Made by a program: the position numbers and the translations under genes. Below the pieces are notes generated by a model, which had not been told where the DNA came from, searched no databases, and saw nothing but the letters and a program-made list of their open reading frames with translations. From contig CM043971.1 in NCBI GenBank assembly GCA_014529385.2, forward strand, positions 24,359,769 through 24,423,768: DNA of 64,000 bases, read 5' to 3'. The stretch is from Adiantum capillus-veneris. Lineage: Eukaryota > Streptophyta > Polypodiopsida > Polypodiales > Pteridaceae. Of this stretch, positions 60,614 to 64,000 are shown piece after piece; position 1 is the first letter of the stretch; each line of letters opens with the position of its first letter.

Positions 60614-60940
60614 GTTAAGATTCATGAGGTTACTCATGAGGTGAACACAAGAGCCAGAGCTCAGCAAGAAGTAAGGCGGCACTCTAAAGCAGAGAAGTTA
60701 AAGAGTATACAGTCTGTTGCTGCTGATGAAGAGGCCCTGAGGAGAACTTATGGGCAAGTTACCATAGAGCTAAATGAAAGAAACAATGATGTATTACACT
60801 CCATGACAGAGGGACTGCTAGCAAGCATTCCCCTTGCTGATGGCAGTACGCAATTAGCATTGGACTGTGTTGATATTGGGATATTGAAAGATCCAAATGC
60901 ACAAATTACCGACTCTATTGTTTATGTATGCCTAAAGTAA
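60614..60940 (+). other. In-frame extension downstream of the H3-like stop
   Basis: After TAG at 60611-60613 the same frame stays open for 108 codons: EVNTRARAQQEVRRHSKAEK (Arg/Glu-rich helix) to DSIVYVCLK. It ends at TAA within CCTAAAGTAAGT, which looks like a splice donor; a possible acceptor is TTGTAG near 61014. Either the TAG is a premature stop (CAG to TAG) in a longer gene, or this is an independent exon. No domain recognised. Confidence 0.4.
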
Positions 60941-61014
60941 GTTCTCATCTTTACCTTTAAGATCTTTCTTTCTTGGTACTTGGCCTCTAATTAAATCCTT
61001 GTTTGTGATTGTAG

Positions 61015-61240
61015 CTTAATAAAGAGCCAACTCCCTCAAGAAACCCAAAATGAATTTATATTTCAGATCCTCAAATGTCTGTGCCACTCCGATTAAAAAA
61101 ACACCCCTCATGGCACATTGGAGAGATGGTTTGTCCACTGTCCAATGCTCCAGGTGACAACACTAGTGTTGCCATACAAATCAGCAAATCATTGGAGCCT
61201 TGTATGTATAGAATTGGACAAACAAGTGGCATGGACTTGT
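61015..61240 (+). other. Possible downstream coding remnant
   Basis: Open frame with SVPLRLKKHPSWHIGEMVCP, then APGDNTSVAIQISKSLEPCM. It lies beyond the candidate intron after the H3-like region. Unrecognised; it may be an exon of the same transcript. Confidence is low. Confidence 0.25.
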
Positions 61241-62190
61241 TGGACGGATACACCGCGATGAACGTCAGCACAGCGAGAACTCACCTAACAAGATTTGTAA
61301 GCTAAGGACAAAGCTCGACCCGCAGGCGCGTGGAAGGAAGTATAAGGTGCCAACCTACACTCGACCAACTCCTAACTAACTCCTACAGAGGTCTCTACCC
61401 AATGTCTAAGTCACATCCTTCTGGAGTGCATAAGAGGAAACTTCCTACAACGCTTTCTAGAGCCGAACACCCATCAAACAATCTCGAAACACCACAGAAC
61501 TTGAAGGAGACCCTACTAACACCAATAGGTCGCTCTCCCTAAGACCTATGAACCAAAACCCCAACCCAAAACACTTGGTGCAAAATCGCGTAGGATGTCT
61601 GGCCGAAATTTACAGGTCATCGTTTCCGAAATCTAAAGTGCCTAATGTGTAGCTCTACTCAATGCGAACACGTGGATATACTGCAATGTAAAATCAGACA
61701 ATGTATGCTCACCAAATCACTAGATGAAGCTCGCAAAACCGGACCGTACGCACGCAATGTAGGTATCGGCACATAGCTCTCATCGGGGGCAACATGCTGC
61801 ACTTCTCCGCACACGATTCCGACCAGCGGTGCTCGCGTAGCGTCAAGATGAAGCTCATACTCTCTATCGTACACAGTACGCTCAATCACAGAATTTTTTA
61901 AACTTGAAAAAAGGTTTTTCATTAAGGTCAAAAGGTGGTATAAATACCTTACAATTCTCCAACCCTAAAGTTCCAATTTAACCATCTACTCAATCTAAAT
62001 GTCAAAAGTGGGATACAATCTAGAAACTTCTGTAAGCCCCAATATTTACAAGGTGAAATGTCGGGTTTTCTCAATAAATGAATAATTACAAAAAATAATA
62101 ATCCGCCGAGCAATCATTTTTCGTAGGGTGTGTCCAGCTTCTAACACTCCCCCCCTCCTTGCTCATGTCGTCCCCGACATGGCGGTTGAG
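61241..62190. other. Unassigned sequence
   Basis: No supported gene. Composition is richer in GC and CpG than its neighbours. It ends in a C run and a short perfect inverted repeat CATGTCG-TCCC-CGACATG (62164-62181). Confidence 0.5.
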
Positions 62191-62198
62191 CTACTTCT

Positions 62199-62838
62199 TT
62201 AGCTTATGGTTTCGCACATCTTGAGCAGCGACTCATATCTTGCATGTAAATCCAGCAGTGTTGGGCCAAATATATCAGTGTTTATGGTGAAGAAGCCGGT
62301 GTAGAATGCTTCTTCAAAGGCCTGGAGGTGATAGGATGGTAGAAACATTATCCTTTGATACAATGCATGTATCACCTCCTTAGAAGGCTGACCAAACAGA
62401 TCATATGCACACCTCTGCGTATCTTGAAAGAATAAGATATTGTCTGTCACCTGGCCGGCTTTGAATGTCTCGAAAACTGCCAAAAGGGTTTTGCAGATCT
62501 TCCTCATCATTATGCAAGAAAGGTCAGGCGAGCTAGTGAACAAGTTGATGGCACCCATTAGGGTTTTCACCATGTATTGAAAACTTATTCTCTCGCCTGC
62601 CTTTAAGCCTGGTAGCTTCAAATAGTTTAGTCAAGTGGGTTGGCTTCTTTGTAGTATCTCTTGGGCCTTCCACATCCGTATCCTTGGTAGAGGGCAAAAG
62701 CTTAGATTATCTCTCATGAGTTTGGGTGCCTCTACCAGATGGATTAGGTACTGTGGGTACTTAGTCAGCCATGCTTTTCTCCACCTGGGCTGGGAGTTCA
62801 CTATTAACTTGGCCCCTTCAGGCTGGGAGATATCTGCT
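62199..62838 (-). pseudogene. Unknown ORF, minus strand, one in-frame TGA
   Basis: 140 open codons (62621-62199) with GERISFQYMVKTLMGAINLF, RCAYDLFGQPSKEVIHALYQ and LLDLHARYESLLKM. The same frame continues upstream through one TGA (near 62634) to about 62838 (SQPEGAKLIVNSQPRWRKAW), where CAG CAG may be a splice acceptor. It is mostly helical, with no recognised domain. Could be a retroelement gag-like or host gene fragment. Confidence 0.35.
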
Positions 62839-62859
62839 GTGTAAAGACCATATTAGGTA

Positions 62860-63330
62860 AAGTGGGAAAATCCCAATTCCCAGGTTGGACAACTTTCAAT
62901 ATATCATGTATAAAATATAGAGATTCTGTCAAAAATTTGAGTTTTCTTAAGGTCTCATTCCACTTTATGCACATACAATACACAATGAAAACAACTAAAA
63001 TATCATGGTTTCAATCAATTGGATTATTAGGAGAGGAGTATATTGCATCCATTATCGTTGTCTATGTTCTACTGTCCTACCTACAACTTATCTCAACATG
63101 GAGAGCTTGGTTTCTAGGTCCACCACTTGTCCAAGTTAATGTAAAAGTGACTCAAGGTTCACAACTTGTGAAAGCAAGGATCCATTGAGGAATACAATCC
63201 ACTTGGCTATTTTTCCTTAATTTATTGCATGTGACATTTAAGCAAGGTCCACTTCTAATCTATAACTTCTTAATTTGAGGCATGGGGCATACATAAATAT
63301 ATGTAGCATATGCTCTATTGCCTCATAGGA
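62860..63330. other. Unassigned sequence
   Basis: A 108-codon frame at 62862-63188 shows no motif and is not called. The stretch begins to show degenerate copies of the following minisatellite motif near 63100 (ACTTGTCCAAGTTAA, in reverse). Confidence 0.5.
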
Positions 63331-64000
63331 AGGTTGGTTTCAAGGTGCACTTATCCATGCTAGCCTATCTTGGAGAAATGATGAAGCTTGCTTCTCTCCT
63401 TGTTTCAATGGAGACTAGCTTGGACAAGTGGTGGACCTTTGCTTCTCTCTATGTTTCAATAGAGTTAGCTTGGACAAGTGGTGATCTTGGAACAAAACCC
63501 CCATGTAAAACATATCATGGGTATTCCAAGTGATTAGAAAGATTACCATTTAAGATACAACAATATAGGTTGGACAACTAGATCTTGGCTTGGAGAAATG
63601 GTGGACCTTTGATTCTCTCCATGTTTCAATGGAGTCTATCTTGGAGAAATGGTGGAGCTTGCTTCTGTCCATGTTTCAATGGAGCCTAGCTTGAATAGTT
63701 GGTGGACCTTTGCTTCTCTCTATGTTTCAATAGAGTTAGCTTAGACACGTGGTGGATCTTCAAAATAAACCAACTACTATCAATGTTACCTAGCTTGGAC
63801 AAGTGGTGGAGTGTTTCTCTACTCCATGTTTCAATGGATCTTAGCTTGGACAAGTGTTGGACCTTAAAACAAAAACCCCATGTACAACATAGAATGGATT
63901 TTCTAGATTTCAATGGAGTCTAGATTTAACAAATGGTGGAGCTTATCTTCATCCATGTTTCAATGAAACTATCTTGGACAAGTGGTGGACCTTGTAACAA
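63331..64000. repeat. Degenerate minisatellite, unit about 55-60 bp
   Basis: Repeated motif GCTTGGACAAGTGGTGGACC, then TTTGCTTCTCTC-type sequence and ATGTTTCAATGGAG, at least nine imperfect copies (for example 63402, 63465, 63590, 63645, 63690, 63790, 63840, 63910, 63960). Longer inserts include CAAAACCCCCATGTA-like text at 63495 and 63865. The array continues beyond the window. Confidence 0.88.

Overview
The window reads as nuclear DNA of a land plant, most likely a large-genome seed-free lineage (fern, lycophyte or moss-like). The evidence is the Ty3/gypsy polyproteins with a second plant-type RNase H (Tat-like), the very long LTRs, the dinucleotide arrays and the GT-AG introns. The exact taxon cannot be read from the sequence. 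No prokaryotic gene organisation is present.

Layout. (1) 1-8894, minus strand: a nearly intact Tat-like retrotransposon (E1). It has gag, a 1380-codon pol and, unusually, four small ORFs between primer-binding site and gag that form two homologous pairs. Its 5' LTR is cut to about 516 bp. (2) 8895-13372: the 5' LTR of a second family (E2), interrupted at 10065-12717 by a complete solo LTR of the E1 family with a 4-bp target duplication. (3) 13379-32092: E2 (plus strand, decayed) and a related inverted copy E3 (minus strand, 23165-30840), tail to tail. The pieces fit a tandem LTR-internal-LTR-internal-LTR array in which one block was moved and inverted. A LINE fragment and long CT/GA, GT and TA tracts lie in these LTRs. 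(4) 32093-40247: mostly non-coding, with a histone-H3-like fragment (35796-35945) directly followed by a roughly 323-bp tandem array whose units carry long GC-rich hairpins (36043-37165). (5) 40248-45634: a truncated Tat-like element E4. (6) 45978-51316: decayed intron-bearing genes, namely a plus-strand copy of an uncharacterised transposon-associated family and a minus-strand unknown nuclear-looking protein whose first intron holds three small hairpin repeats. (7) 51723-58870: E5, structurally complete with both LTRs and an ACGT target duplication, same family as E4 and sharing its stop codons. (8) 58916-60085: GA arrays with two more copies of the hairpin repeat. (9) 60107-60940: a strongly diverged histone H3 with CENH3-like features and an in-frame region beyond its stop. 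(10) 61000-64000: unassigned sequence, a minus-strand unknown ORF and a degenerate minisatellite.

The retroelements share one design: protease with DGG, RT, a degenerate first RNase H, an archaeal-type second RNase H, and integrase with HHCC, DDE and a C-terminal GPY/F-like module. They also use nearly the same primer-binding sequence. The non-retroelement material worth most attention is the pair of diverged H3-like sequences, each close to a CGCGC-bearing hairpin repeat, and the decayed gene cluster that E5 has split.
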